32,873 nt of DNA from Saprospiraceae bacterium (GTDB taxonomy: Bacteria > Bacteroidota > Bacteroidia > Chitinophagales > Saprospiraceae), in NCBI GenBank assembly GCA_017985675.1, contig JAGNXB010000018.1, positions 1 through 32,873 of the forward strand. The letters are read 5' to 3'. The translations under genes and the position numbers were made by a program. Under the pieces are notes generated by a model that did no database searches, was not told the origin of the DNA, and was given only the letters and a program-made list of their open reading frames with translations. How positions within the stretch are numbered: the first letter of the stretch is position 1; the number at the start of each line of letters is the position of its first letter. Positions 1-8,158 of this stretch are shown here, one piece after another.

Positions 1-118
1 CATTCGCCCCCTTTGGGGTACGTGAGCTCATTCCTCAGCCCTCATTCCTATTAACGATTCCAGATTATTACCCCAGATTCCAGATTACCAGATTATTACG
101 AAAATACCTTGCCCAATC
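1..118 (-). repeat. Composite intergenic repeat 3' of the adhesin gene
   Basis: Read on the minus strand, continuing from the upstream adhesin gene, this stretch has four AATCTG copies (61-94 region), then a GGAATGAGGG/GAGGAATG purine-rich segment, then ATGAGCTCACGTACCCC and GGGGCGAATG at the window edge. The core TGAGCTCACGTACCCC (plus positions 15-30) recurs exactly twice at 32685-32730, and a variant occurs at 8159-8170. In all three cases the order and orientation are the same relative to the gene that ends just before it. The element is cut by the window edge. Function is unknown; it resembles a dispersed intergenic repeat family rather than a gene. Confidence 0.7.
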
Positions 119-3100
119 CTACCGCATAATCTGTACATCACCCCTATATATCAGCTCCTGATTGTCAAGGAATCGAACCTGGATAGCGTACACAAACACA
201 CCCGGATCCATCAGCTTGCCACGGAAATGGCCATCCCAACCCGTCACACTGCCATCCGATCCCGGTGGCACATCCAGCAATTCATACACCTGATTGCCCC
301 AGCGGTCAAAAATCCGGATATAGTCAATCCGCTCTACGCCCTTGCCCGTAAATACGGTAAACAGATCATTAAATCCGTCAAAGTTGGGGCTGAATGCCGA
401 GGGTATATACACCCTGCGGAAGCTTCGCACCGTAAGCGTGACCTCATCCTCCGCACTACAGCCATTGGCATCCTCGATATACAAGTTGTAAGTGGTCGTT
501 GCACCCGGTCTCGCAACCGGTTTCTCGCAGGAAGCACAATCCAGATCCGTTGCCGGATTCCAGACATAACTAACAATGCCGAATGCCCCAAGGTCATTGA
601 CCGGACCTATCGTCACACTGTCGCCTAGTTCCAGTTCGATATCCTGCCCAAGGTCCAGATAAATCTGATCCGGCTGACCAACCGATACCAAGGTATCCCA
701 ACTACATCCCTGGGCATCAAATACCGTGACCAGGATGCTTTGATCTGCAAAGACAGATACGCCCGTATTTAATGCCTGTGTCAGGCCATTGTCTACCGAA
801 AACGTATAGGTTGGACCATTGCCTCCCGTCGCATTGCTCACGGAAAGCAGGGTCGATTCCCCATAACACGGCGGTTCGGCCAGCAAGGGTATCGTGGCAA
901 AGATGGCAGGCGGCGAACCAATCAAATGTGTCAGCGTATCCTCACAGCCTCGGCTATCTGTGGCAGTAACGGTGTAAGTCCCTGTGGTGAGGTTTGTGGC
1001 TACATTCGTGAGAGAGCCTCCTGCAGACCACAAAAATTGCAGTGGACCCGGATTTCCGCCCTGATGATTGACAGCTATGGTGCCGTTGGCTTCGCCCTCG
1101 CAACGCACATTTTTGGTCAACATGTTATCCAGGCTCAGCACAAAAGGCTGTGGTTCGGAAATATCGACGATCGTTGACGTGCCCACACAGCCTTTTTGAT
1201 CGACTATGGTGACCTGATAAAAGCCTGTGCCCAGGCCAGTTTTAGCATTCGTGGTAGTCGTATCTCCCACTGCCCAGATATAAGCGTAGGCAGGTGATCC
1301 GCCAGTGACCTGGACAGATACAACCCCGTCCATTTCCCCAAAACAACTGATATTGGTCACCACCGGATCTACGATGATGGCTTCCGGCACTGGTATCACC
1401 AAAAAGGTGTCGATAGCACAGGAGCCATCCGAAATGGTCACTTGTTGCATGCCTCCGCACAACTGGGTAGCTGTACTGGAGAGCACAAGTAGATCCAGTT
1501 CACCGGAAGACCAGGAGTAGGTGAAGTTACCACTTGGTCCGAAGGTATAACCGGCGGTGACAGTGGCCGTACCATCACACAATCCCTGATTGCAGCTCAC
1601 CGAGTCGATGCCCGTGATACTTGCTACAATAGCCGGTGGATCGAGTAAGGTCAATGAAGCTATCGTTGGTCCGCACCCTTCCGCGTCGGTGATGGTTACT
1701 TGATAAGTGCCCGCAGCGATAGGGGAATTAACGGAATTGGGTGATGGGGTACCGATATTAGACCAGGTAAAAGAATAAGGCTGTGTGCCACCGACCAACT
1801 GGAGCCCTAATGAACCATTCGCTGCACCAGGGCAGATCGGCAGGGTAATAAAGGTATCGACGATCTGGAAGGTGGGTATCGCATCCACAAATGTAACGTC
1901 AGTATCCGTGCAGCCCTTGTCATCGACGACGGTCAGGAAATAATTGCCGGGCAGAAGTCCGGTAATCTGCTGGCCGGTTAGATTGCCACCCGGGCCAGTC
2001 CATAAATACGTCAAATTAGGTGCTCCAGGAGCAGGAGTTACCTGAGCGGTAATTGTTCCATTTGCTTTGTCAATACAACCCGCCGAGGTCACCAGCAGAT
2101 TGTCAATCACCGGTGCAGATGGGGCTGTAATTGTCACGCTGAGAGAATCCACACAATTATTGTCATCCGTCACTGTCACCGAATAAACGCCCGCTGATAG
2201 TCCGGTCAGATTGGTGCCGCTACCTGTTGGACTCCAGATGATGGTATAAGCAGAACCCGGATTGATTGTGCCACCGGTGATACCAATGAGTATGCTTCCA
2301 TTATCGCCCATGCCGGTGCAGGTGACATCCTGTTGATCCAGGATACTGATTGCAACGGGCAGTGTCTCCAACATACGGGAGCCTACTTGCGTGCAGCCAT
2401 TCGAATCGGTGATGGTCAGGCTGTAATTATTTGCAGCGAGATTGTCAATCAGGTCGATCCCTACACCCTGGACGCCATTGGACCAGGAATAAAAATACGG
2501 CGCTGTACCGCCAAGCACATTGGCCAGCAAAAAGCCATCCGTATCGCCAAAACAGGATGGATTGCCATTGTCCAGATTGATAAAGATGGGCGAAGGGGTA
2601 GAAATATTAATGGAGCGGATCTCCTGGATAGTCGGGTTGCCACTATCCGTGATCGTTACCGAATAAAGACCCGGTATCAGTGAAGGGATGGTAATCGAAC
2701 TGGGATTAAACGCCATTAATCCTGATCCCTGATAGGCGCCGTTGGTTGCGTGTGCCCAATTATAGGTAAAAGGTGCAGTTCCTCCTATAACATCTATTTT
2801 AAGTGTGCCATCGGCCTGTCCGGAGCAAGAAATGGGTGTTGGGGTCAGACTAACCTGTAAGTTGCCACTTTCCACGATGCACACACATCCTTCCAGCGAA
2901 GAAATGCCGATCTGAGCATCATTGCCGCCACCGAGGCCAATAATCGCTTCGTTTTTGGCGCCATCGAACCGGGTTTTTAAGATGATGGGGCTACAATCAC
3001 CGGGATTACCAACCGCCGTGTAGCAGATTGTAAAAAGTATATCTCCATTGGGGACTACATCGCCCGGAAATGCAAAATGACTGATGCCAAGTATTGAATC

Positions 3101-4177
3101 ACCGATAATTGTCGAACTCGCTGCAGGCTGAAAATTGCTCAGACTTGGACTGGAAATACTTTGAAAACTGACTACAGCCGGATCCCAATGAAAAAATAAT
3201 TGCAGGGATTCCACACTGGAATAATTCCTAACTCGGACATTCACACATCCTGAGCTGCCTTCCACCATATCAATGCAGTCCATTTCGATGACCACACTAG
3301 GCACGATGACAAAAAAAGTGGTCGCACACCCGGTACCATCATTGATCTCTACCACAAACTCGTTGTCATTCGGTACCGTGAACGAGACTGTGCCACCATG
3401 TGAGACCGGACCACTTGTCACTGTACCCGTTACTGCTGGATTGGTCCGTTGATAGATCGACACCGAATAAGTGCTCCCATTAAACTGGGGTAATCCACCA
3501 CTGATGGTAAAAGAACCCGTGCCGGGCATGACTCCATATGCGGATACATCCAGGTTTGAGACTACAACTTCGTTGAGATAAACGACGGAAAAAGCATCAT
3601 TTATATTGACATCCACACAAGGTCCGGCTCCAGCGCCTGGCGATGCCTCTTCGTAGGTGTTGCTGAAAAAATCATCCACGGTAACCGGGGCAAACCAAAT
3701 CTGTACGGGATTGCCGGCGTTAAAAAATTGCTGCAAAAATCCATTATTCGCAAATACGGTATTGCCATTTGCGGTGTTGCCCGTTGTTATCCAGATCCCT
3801 GTTGGCGATGGGGGTACATTGAAGATGCAGGGATCCGTTAGAATACTGGTCAGGGTCATGCCACCTACTGTGGGCGGACAACTGTAAAATGCATACCCAA
3901 TCCCAGGCGTGGTGGCCGGATTAGGGTCGCCGCTCAGATCCGCATTGCCATCATGAGTGATAAACAGGGAATCTCCAAAACACAGAAAGGATGGGTTGGA
4001 ACTCTGTGCACTGCCGTTCAGATTCAGACTTACTGTGCCTGCATTATTACATGCTCCCCTGTCAGCTGTAGCCGGTGCGAGCAATGGACCATAAAGTGCT
4101 GGTGTCGGTCTTTGCCCAAAGAGGGTGGTAGCAAAAAATAAGATAAAACCAGTTATTGGGAGAATACGAGGGGTCAT
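119..4177 (-). CDS. Secreted SprB-repeat surface protein with CHU/gliding-type C-terminal domain
   Basis: A 1352-residue exported protein, probably a cell-surface adhesin or motility-associated protein delivered by type IX secretion. The ATG at 4177 is chosen because it begins a clear signal peptide (positive start, hydrophobic core, GQ cleavage area near residue 22). An upstream in-frame ATG at 4225 lies inside or above the predicted promoter. Residues about 296-435 look like a cohesin-type beta domain (alternating hydrophobic strands, LFFHWDPAVVSF motif). From about 444 there are nine SprB-like repeats, each starting with a Cys-x-Gly-x-x-(D/A)-G-type motif and a GGxxPYxYxW-type strand. Residues about 1254-1352 form the gliding motility-associated C-terminal domain, with IPSAFSPNFDGFND, FDRWGNQVYE and a WDG motif; such domains are known T9SS sorting signals (type B). 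It is monocistronic, with its own promoter. Ligand or substrate cannot be read from sequence. Confidence 0.9.
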   Translation of the reverse strand: MTPRILPITGFILFFATTLFGQRPTPALYGPLLAPATADRGACNNAGTVSLNLNGSAQSSNPSFLCFGDSLFITHDGNADLSGDPNPATTPGIGYAFYSCPPTVGGMTLTSILTDPCIFNVPPSPTGIWITTGNTANGNTVFANNGFLQQFFNAGNPVQIWFAPVTVDDFFSNTYEEASPGAGAGPCVDVNINDAFSVVYLNEVVVSNLDVSAYGVMPGTGSFTISGGLPQFNGSTYSVSIYQRTNPAVTGTVTSGPVSHGGTVSFTVPNDNEFVVEINDGTGCATTFFVIVPSVVIEMDCIDMVEGSSGCVNVRVRNYSSVESLQLFFHWDPAVVSFQSISSPSLSNFQPAASSTIIGDSILGISHFAFPGDVVPNGDILFTICYTAVGNPGDCSPIILKTRFDGAKNEAIIGLGGGNDAQIGISSLEGCVCIVESGNLQVSLTPTPISCSGQADGTLKIDVIGGTAPFTYNWAHATNGAYQGSGLMAFNPSSITIPSLIPGLYSVTITDSGNPTIQEIRSINISTPSPIFINLDNGNPSCFGDTDGFLLANVLGGTAPYFYSWSNGVQGVGIDLIDNLAANNYSLTITDSNGCTQVGSRMLETLPVAISILDQQDVTCTGMGDNGSILIGITGGTINPGSAYTIIWSPTGSGTNLTGLSAGVYSVTVTDDNNCVDSLSVTITAPSAPVIDNLLVTSAGCIDKANGTITAQVTPAPGAPNLTYLWTGPGGNLTGQQITGLLPGNYFLTVVDDKGCTDTDVTFVDAIPTFQIVDTFITLPICPGAANGSLGLQLVGGTQPYSFTWSNIGTPSPNSVNSPIAAGTYQVTITDAEGCGPTIASLTLLDPPAIVASITGIDSVSCNQGLCDGTATVTAGYTFGPSGNFTYSWSSGELDLLVLSSTATQLCGGMQQVTISDGSCAIDTFLVIPVPEAIIVDPVVTNISCFGEMDGVVSVQVTGGSPAYAYIWAVGDTTTTNAKTGLGTGFYQVTIVDQKGCVGTSTIVDISEPQPFVLSLDNMLTKNVRCEGEANGTIAVNHQGGNPGPLQFLWSAGGSLTNVATNLTTGTYTVTATDSRGCEDTLTHLIGSPPAIFATIPLLAEPPCYGESTLLSVSNATGGNGPTYTFSVDNGLTQALNTGVSVFADQSILVTVFDAQGCSWDTLVSVGQPDQIYLDLGQDIELELGDSVTIGPVNDLGAFGIVSYVWNPATDLDCASCEKPVARPGATTTYNLYIEDANGCSAEDEVTLTVRSFRRVYIPSAFSPNFDGFNDLFTVFTGKGVERIDYIRIFDRWGNQVYELLDVPPGSDGSVTGWDGHFRGKLMDPGVFVYAIQVRFLDNQELIYRGDVQIMR

Positions 4178-4213
4178 GGATGTGAGCTTGGGATTATTAC
4201 AGCAAAAACCGGG

Positions 4214-4246
4214 CAAATTTACCACCTATCCGGTTAATAAATCAAA
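4214..4246 (-). promoter_or_regulatory. Promoter of the adhesin gene (TTTG / TAAATTTG)
   Basis: On the minus strand, TTTG (4246-4243) is followed after 21 nt by TAAATTTG (4221-4214), matching the Bacteroidota consensus of a -33 TTTG and -7 TAnnTTTG. Transcription would begin near 4208, leaving a leader of about 30 nt to the ATG at 4177. This is the best two-box promoter in the window and supports the chosen start. Confidence 0.65.
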
Positions 4247-4252
4247 ATTACA

Positions 4253-4285
4253 GCCAATGAACGCCGGGAAGCCGGATTTATTGGC
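4253..4285 (-). terminator. Possible hairpin terminator of hutI
   Basis: GCCAAT (4253-4258) pairs with ATTGGC (4280-4285), and inside it CCGG-GAAG-CCGG can form a small stem. It lies about 50 nt beyond the hutI stop and just upstream of the next promoter. The U-rich tail on the minus strand is poor (TGTAATTTTG), so termination is uncertain. Confidence 0.35.
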
Positions 4286-4334
4286 AAAATAAATGCGAAA
4301 TAAACCTGAATTTTAATGGGAATCAAGTTGGCCC

Positions 4335-5582
4335 CTAAAAAATAACACCATCCAGGATAACCGATTGGATCAGATCACTGCCAAAAGCATACGGAATATA
4401 TGCCAATGAAGGGATCGGCCGGGTCAGCATAAGGTTAGCTTTTTTCCCAACGGCAATGGTTCCCAGGCTGTTTTCCCATTCCAGGGCACAGGCTCCATTG
4501 ATAGTCGCTGCGTGGATCGCTTCTTCGGGTAACATTTTCATTTGGGTACAGGCCAGCGTGATCACCATCGACATCCTTCCGGATGGACTGGTGCCGGGAT
4601 TGTAATCAGAGGCCAATGCTACACCGAGCCCGGTGTCAATCATCTTGCGTGCAGGCGGGTAGTGGTCCGCAAGGAAAAAGGGAGCCGATGGCAGCAATAC
4701 CGGGTAAATCGTCGATTCCAGCATATCTTGAATATCCTCATCGGTAACAATTTCCAGATGGTCCACCGACAAAGCACCCTGCCGGATCGCCGTCTGGATA
4801 CCGCCCATACTGTAAAACTGGTTGACATGCACCTTGCCACGCAGTCCGTATCGCATCCCCGCTTCCAGGATAGCTTCCATCTCTTCAGGCTGGAAAAAAG
4901 CTTTTTCGCAAAACGTATCGATGTAGTCTGCCAGTCCTTCCCCGGCTGCTCTGGGAATGATCTCATCGATGATCAGGCGAATATACTCCTGTCGGTTTGA
5001 TCGGTATTCGAGGGGCAGAGCATGTGCCGCAAGCAGGGTGGCCCTGATGGGTATGGGTCCTTCTTCCTTGAGCCCCCTGATCACCCGCAGCATTTTTAGT
5101 TCGCTTTCAGTCGTGAGTCCATAGCCGCTTTTTATTTCGATGGCACCGGTGCCTTGTTTGATCACTTCGTGTAATCGCGTCCGCGCCTGGTCCAGCAACT
5201 GTTCTTCAGGCATTTCCCTCAGTTTGGTGGCACTGTTGAGAATTCCGCCACCGCGTTTTGCAATATCTTCATAGGAAATCCCTTCCAGCCGATACCGAAA
5301 TTCTTCTTCCCGGCTTTTGGCAAAAACAAGGTGCGTATGGCTGTCTACCCAACTGGGGAGTATATCCCCGCCCCTGGCATCCAGGGTGGTATATGATCCT
5401 TGCGGACAGGTAGACATATGGCCAAAACCCGTGATCTGACCGGCTTCGCAGTGTAGCCAGGCATCTTCGATGGAGGGCACATGCCGCATCTCGGCACCAG
5501 CCTGCCAGCCCATCAGGCCCTCCGGATCAGCCTGCCAAATGCGATGGATGTTTGTGATCAATAGGTTGCCCTGCGATGCCAT
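4335..5582 (-). CDS. hutI: Imidazolonepropionase
   Basis: A 415-residue cytoplasmic amidohydrolase that opens imidazolone-5-propionate to N-formimino-L-glutamate, the third step of histidine degradation. Length matches the family. The metal-binding motif DSHTHLVF places His82 and His84 at the first beta strand; SGYGLT, AAHALP, VDHLE and ALASDYNPG follow in the order expected for HutI. The start ATG at 5582 gives the normal N-terminus. No hutH, hutU or hutG is present in the window, so the gene stands apart from the rest of its pathway. The upstream gene in the same direction ends at 5676, with a strong hairpin between them. Only about 26 nt separate that hairpin from the hutI start, and no TAnnTTTG box is seen there, so expression may depend on read-through or on a promoter I cannot recognise. 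Confidence 0.95.
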   Translation of the reverse strand: MASQGNLLITNIHRIWQADPEGLMGWQAGAEMRHVPSIEDAWLHCEAGQITGFGHMSTCPQGSYTTLDARGGDILPSWVDSHTHLVFAKSREEEFRYRLEGISYEDIAKRGGGILNSATKLREMPEEQLLDQARTRLHEVIKQGTGAIEIKSGYGLTTESELKMLRVIRGLKEEGPIPIRATLLAAHALPLEYRSNRQEYIRLIIDEIIPRAAGEGLADYIDTFCEKAFFQPEEMEAILEAGMRYGLRGKVHVNQFYSMGGIQTAIRQGALSVDHLEIVTDEDIQDMLESTIYPVLLPSAPFFLADHYPPARKMIDTGLGVALASDYNPGTSPSGRMSMVITLACTQMKMLPEEAIHAATINGACALEWENSLGTIAVGKKANLMLTRPIPSLAYIPYAFGSDLIQSVILDGVIF

Positions 5583-5608
5583 AATCTCGTCTATTAGGCG
5601 GTAAAATA

Positions 5609-5638
5609 GTAAAGCCGGCCCATACGGGCCGGCTTTAC
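5609..5638 (-). terminator. Perfect 13-bp hairpin between thioredoxin-SPOR gene and hutI
   Basis: GTAAAGCCGGCCC (5609-5621) and its exact reverse complement (5626-5638) flank a four-base ATAC loop. On the minus strand the stem is followed by TATTTTACC, a short T-rich tail. It sits 37 nt after the thioredoxin-SPOR stop and 26 nt before the hutI start. It is most likely an intrinsic terminator for the upstream gene; an attenuating or mRNA-stabilising role for hutI is also possible. Confidence 0.75.
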
Positions 5639-5675
5639 ACTATCTCAAAAGCCAAAACTCAAAATTGATCCATAG

Positions 5676-6494
5676 TTAGGTGCGGCTCAAATCCCGAATA
5701 TATCCGGGTATCTGGGCCTGGGCCAAAACGGCGCGCCAGGCTTCGGCCTCGCTGCGTGTTTTAAAATGGCCACTCAAAAGTTTGTATACAGTGGATTTGT
5801 CCACCGTCGTTTCTTCCAGCCAGGAAGGGGTAGCAGCGAGCTGCTGTATTTCAAGATGTTTGCTCAACACATTGGGATACAGGGTGTAAACACCGATTTG
5901 TACGCTGAAGCCTGTTTTAGGGGCGGCAGGCAAATCTGCTGCTTTAGAGGTTGACGAGGCAGTGCTGACGGGATCCATCAATGGTCCGGTGTTGGGAACC
6001 TTCGCAACATTCACCTTAGGTGCTTCAAGGGTTGTCTTAATTGCTATGGGTTTTTTGGCAGAGCCCTGATGTTTATGCAAAGTCTGGAGGATATCAAGGC
6101 ATTGGGTGATGCCAAGGGATTCTTCGTATCGGCCAATGATCTCACCAGATGTATTCAGTACGAGGGTTGTCGGCAGCACTGTGACGGCATATTTCTCAAA
6201 AAGCTTGAAGCCTTCGATCCGATCCACATCCGCCTTAAGGGGAATATAATGCGCATCAATGAGCGCGATTACCTCCGGGTCATTAAAGGTGGTAGAAGCC
6301 ATCCATCGACAAGGCATACACCACGACGCATAAAATTCGATGAGGATCAGCTTGTCCTCCTCCAATGCTCGTTCCCGGGCCTGATCAAAGCTGGTCAGGA
6401 AAGAGAGCGGATTGGAAACCATCGGTCCACCGGCACCGGCTGGTCCGGATAAGGTAAAGGTAAGGATGGTGATGAGGAAAGCCTGGCGAAACAT
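5676..6494 (-). CDS. Exported thioredoxin-fold protein with C-terminal SPOR domain
   Basis: A 272-residue protein starting with a hydrophobic signal peptide (residues 1-21, ending in a GPAGAGG area), so it acts outside the inner membrane. Residues about 30-140 are a thioredoxin-like domain of the DUF255/thioredoxin_7 kind with active site WCMPC (Cys59, Cys62) and a cis-proline at VLPTT (Pro108). A low-complexity Lys/Pro/Ala/Ser linker (about 143-193) leads to a SPOR-like domain (194-270; FSVQIGVY, KLLSGHFKTRSEAEAW). SPOR domains are known to bind glycan strands lacking stem peptides at division sites. The pairing suggests a disulfide oxidoreductase or isomerase tethered to peptidoglycan; that role is inferred. 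It diverges from fabH, and no clear promoter box was seen upstream. Domain calls are by eye; the CxxC site is certain. Confidence 0.85.
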   Translation of the reverse strand: MFRQAFLITILTFTLSGPAGAGGPMVSNPLSFLTSFDQARERALEEDKLILIEFYASWCMPCRWMASTTFNDPEVIALIDAHYIPLKADVDRIEGFKLFEKYAVTVLPTTLVLNTSGEIIGRYEESLGITQCLDILQTLHKHQGSAKKPIAIKTTLEAPKVNVAKVPNTGPLMDPVSTASSTSKAADLPAAPKTGFSVQIGVYTLYPNVLSKHLEIQQLAATPSWLEETTVDKSTVYKLLSGHFKTRSEAEAWRAVLAQAQIPGYIRDLSRT

Positions 6495-6639
6495 GATGTG
6501 CGTAGTCGTTTGGTATGTGTACGGGTAATCGTCGGGGAATGTTCGCTTTTCGTCGATTATTTTATCAGTACAGGGCCAGATAGCCTGAAAATGGGTCTTA
6601 TGCGGACAAAAACGAATTATTTTACTGAAGGGATTTCAG

Positions 6640-6647
6640 TAGTTTTG
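6640..6647 (+). promoter_or_regulatory. -7 promoter box of fabH (TAGTTTTG)
   Basis: An exact TAnnTTTG match that would start transcription near 6653, about 18 nt before the fabH ATG. A clear -33 TTTG is not visible; a TTTA lies at about the right place. Confidence 0.5.
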
Positions 6648-6670
6648 TTTTCTTTTTCAACAAGATAATA

Positions 6671-7666
6671 ATGGATCGACGTAGAGCGGCAATAACCGGA
6701 GTAGGTGGGTACGTGCCGGATTATATTCTGACCAACAAGGAATTGGAGACCATGGTCGATACCACCGACGAATGGATTTATACCCGCACGGGCATTCGCG
6801 AGCGTCGCATCCTCAAGGAACCGGGTCTGGGTGCTTCGGATATGGCCGTACCTGCTGTACTCGAACTTTTAAAAAAAACGGGGACGGATGTCAGCGAGAT
6901 TGAATTGTTGATCTGTGCCACCGTGACGGGCGACAGGGTATTTCCGGATACCGCCAATACGATCTGCGACAAAATCGGCGCCGGCAATGCATTCGGTTAT
7001 GATATCAACGCAGCGTGTTCGGGATTTTTATTTGCCTTATTTACGGGATCCAAATTTGTGGAATCCGGTACGTACAAAAAAGTCGTCGTGGTGGGCGTGG
7101 ATAAAATGTCCTCCATTCTCGATTATACGGACAGAGCTACCTGTGTTATTTTCGGTGACGGGGCCGGCGCTGTCATGCTGGAGCCGGCAGAGGATGGCAA
7201 TGGCATCCATGATGCGGTATTGCGCGGCGATGGCAATGGCCGCCACTTTTTGCACATGAAAGCCGGTGGCTCCATCAAGCCACCTACCATTGATACCGTG
7301 CTGGCGCGCGAGCATTTTGTATATCAGGAAGGTAAGGCGGTCTTCAAACATGCCGTAAAAGGCATGGTTGATGCCGTCCAAGAGGTGATTGGCAGAAACA
7401 ATTTGACCACCAAGGATATCCGCTGGGTCGTGCCACACCAGGCCAACAAGCGGATTATCACCGCGGTGGCGGAGTCGCTGGAAATACCCCTGGATCAGGT
7501 CATGATGAATATTGAAAAATATGGCAACACCACAGCCGGCACATTGCCACTTTGTCTTTGGGATTACGAAGACCAAATCCACAAGGGCGACTGGTTAGTA
7601 TTGACAGCATTTGGTGGCGGCTTCACCTGGGGCGCTTTGTTGCTGCGGTGGGATTACAATAAGTAG
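6671..7666 (+). CDS. fabH: 3-oxoacyl-[acyl-carrier-protein] synthase III
   Basis: A 331-residue cytoplasmic condensing enzyme that joins acetyl-CoA (or a branched acyl-CoA, as is common in Bacteroidota) to malonyl-ACP to start fatty-acid synthesis. The N-terminal GVGGYVPD and WIYTRTGIRER motifs are typical. The catalytic triad is visible: Cys116 in NAACSGF, His256 in VPHQANKRI and Asn286 in YGNTTAG. Length is normal. It has its own promoter box and is followed by a 573-nt repeat-rich gap, so it is probably monocistronic. accB and accC, which act one step earlier, lie 1.6-2.2 kb downstream but in a different transcription unit. Bacteroidota often carry more than one FabH homologue, so this copy may be a paralogue with a preferred acyl-CoA; the sequence does not settle that. 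Confidence 0.95.
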   Translation: MDRRRAAITGVGGYVPDYILTNKELETMVDTTDEWIYTRTGIRERRILKEPGLGASDMAVPAVLELLKKTGTDVSEIELLICATVTGDRVFPDTANTICDKIGAGNAFGYDINAACSGFLFALFTGSKFVESGTYKKVVVVGVDKMSSILDYTDRATCVIFGDGAGAVMLEPAEDGNGIHDAVLRGDGNGRHFLHMKAGGSIKPPTIDTVLAREHFVYQEGKAVFKHAVKGMVDAVQEVIGRNNLTTKDIRWVVPHQANKRIITAVAESLEIPLDQVMMNIEKYGNTTAGTLPLCLWDYEDQIHKGDWLVLTAFGGGFTWGALLLRWDYNK

Positions 7667-7714
7667 ATGAGTTATTGGGTTAAGGCGTTATTTCGAAAAA
7701 ACCGGGACTTAGTG

Positions 7715-7787
7715 AATCTGGAATCTGAGAATCTGGAATGAAATAATCTGGAATCTGGGAATCTGGAATCTGGAATCTGGAATCTGG
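7715..7787 (+). repeat. AATCTGG heptamer array
   Basis: Nine copies of AATCTG(G), the last five almost perfectly tandem with a 7-bp period and the earlier ones separated by a few bases. The array begins about 50 nt after the fabH stop and reads AATCTGG in the sense of that gene. The same motif follows the adhesin gene in its own sense direction at 94-61. Confidence 0.85.
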
Positions 7788-7823
7788 AGTTGCGGGTTGA
7801 ATAAATTTTGCTGGCCCCTTAGC

Positions 7824-7858
7824 ACTTACCACTTACCCTTTACCCCTTACCATTTACG
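7824..7858 (+). repeat. NNTTACC heptamer array
   Basis: Five consecutive 7-bp units: ACTTACC, ACTTACC, CTTTACC, CCTTACC, ATTTACG. The period equals that of the preceding AATCTGG array, but the unit is unrelated. Confidence 0.75.
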
Positions 7859-7910
7859 AGATGCGGGGACCGCAGGGTAGTAGCGGGGCATTGCAGGGAA
7901 ATATATCAAA

Positions 7911-7970
7911 CAGCGCAGCCCAAACGGCGCAGCCATCAATCAGCATAGCCCAAACGATGATATTAGGGTT
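7911..7970 (+). repeat. Two degenerate 30-bp units sharing CAGCxxAGCCCAAACG
   Basis: The 16-mer CAGCGCAGCCCAAACG at 7911-7926 recurs as CAGCATAGCCCAAACG at 7941-7956 (two differences), giving a 30-bp spacing. The remainder of each unit has diverged. Confidence 0.5.
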
Positions 7971-7971
7971 T

Positions 7972-8026
7972 AAAACTGTTGTATAACTGTTACATAACTT
8001 TAACATAACTGTATCATAACAGTAGT
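7972..8026 (+). repeat. Five 11-bp direct repeats, ATAACTGTNAC type
   Basis: The units are AAAACTGTTGT, ATAACTGTTAC, ATAACTTTAAC, ATAACTGTATC and ATAACAGTAGT, head to tail with no spacer. The 11-bp period is close to one DNA helical turn. The last two also form an inverted pair, ACTGT (8008-8012) with ACAGT (8019-8023). This could be a phased protein-binding array (iteron-like or LytTR-like), but no gene starts nearby. Function unknown. Confidence 0.75.
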
Positions 8027-8158
8027 AGCTTTTCAAAAAGTCATTTTCTGCTTTTTGTTTTAGGTGTCGTTGGCGTCGGGGGTGTCACAAATGTCAGTTA
8101 GCCGCAAATGCTTACTGTCAATTGCATAGGTTTAATCGTTTCGAAGGCGACAGGGTCT

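Noticed and set aside
334..597. Antisense and alternative-frame open frames inside the adhesin gene
   Set aside because: Several 60-130 residue frames overlap the long coding sequence; they lack family motifs and follow the base composition of the real frame.
4178..4225. Upstream ATG for the adhesin gene
   Set aside because: It would place 16 non-signal residues before the signal peptide and lies within or above the predicted promoter.
5609..5638. Riboswitch or T-box leader for hutI
   Set aside because: Only one simple perfect stem is present with no conserved side elements; terminator is the simpler reading.
7854..8036. 60-residue minus-strand open frame
   Set aside because: It covers the 11-bp and 30-bp repeats, has no family similarity and no promoter or operon context.
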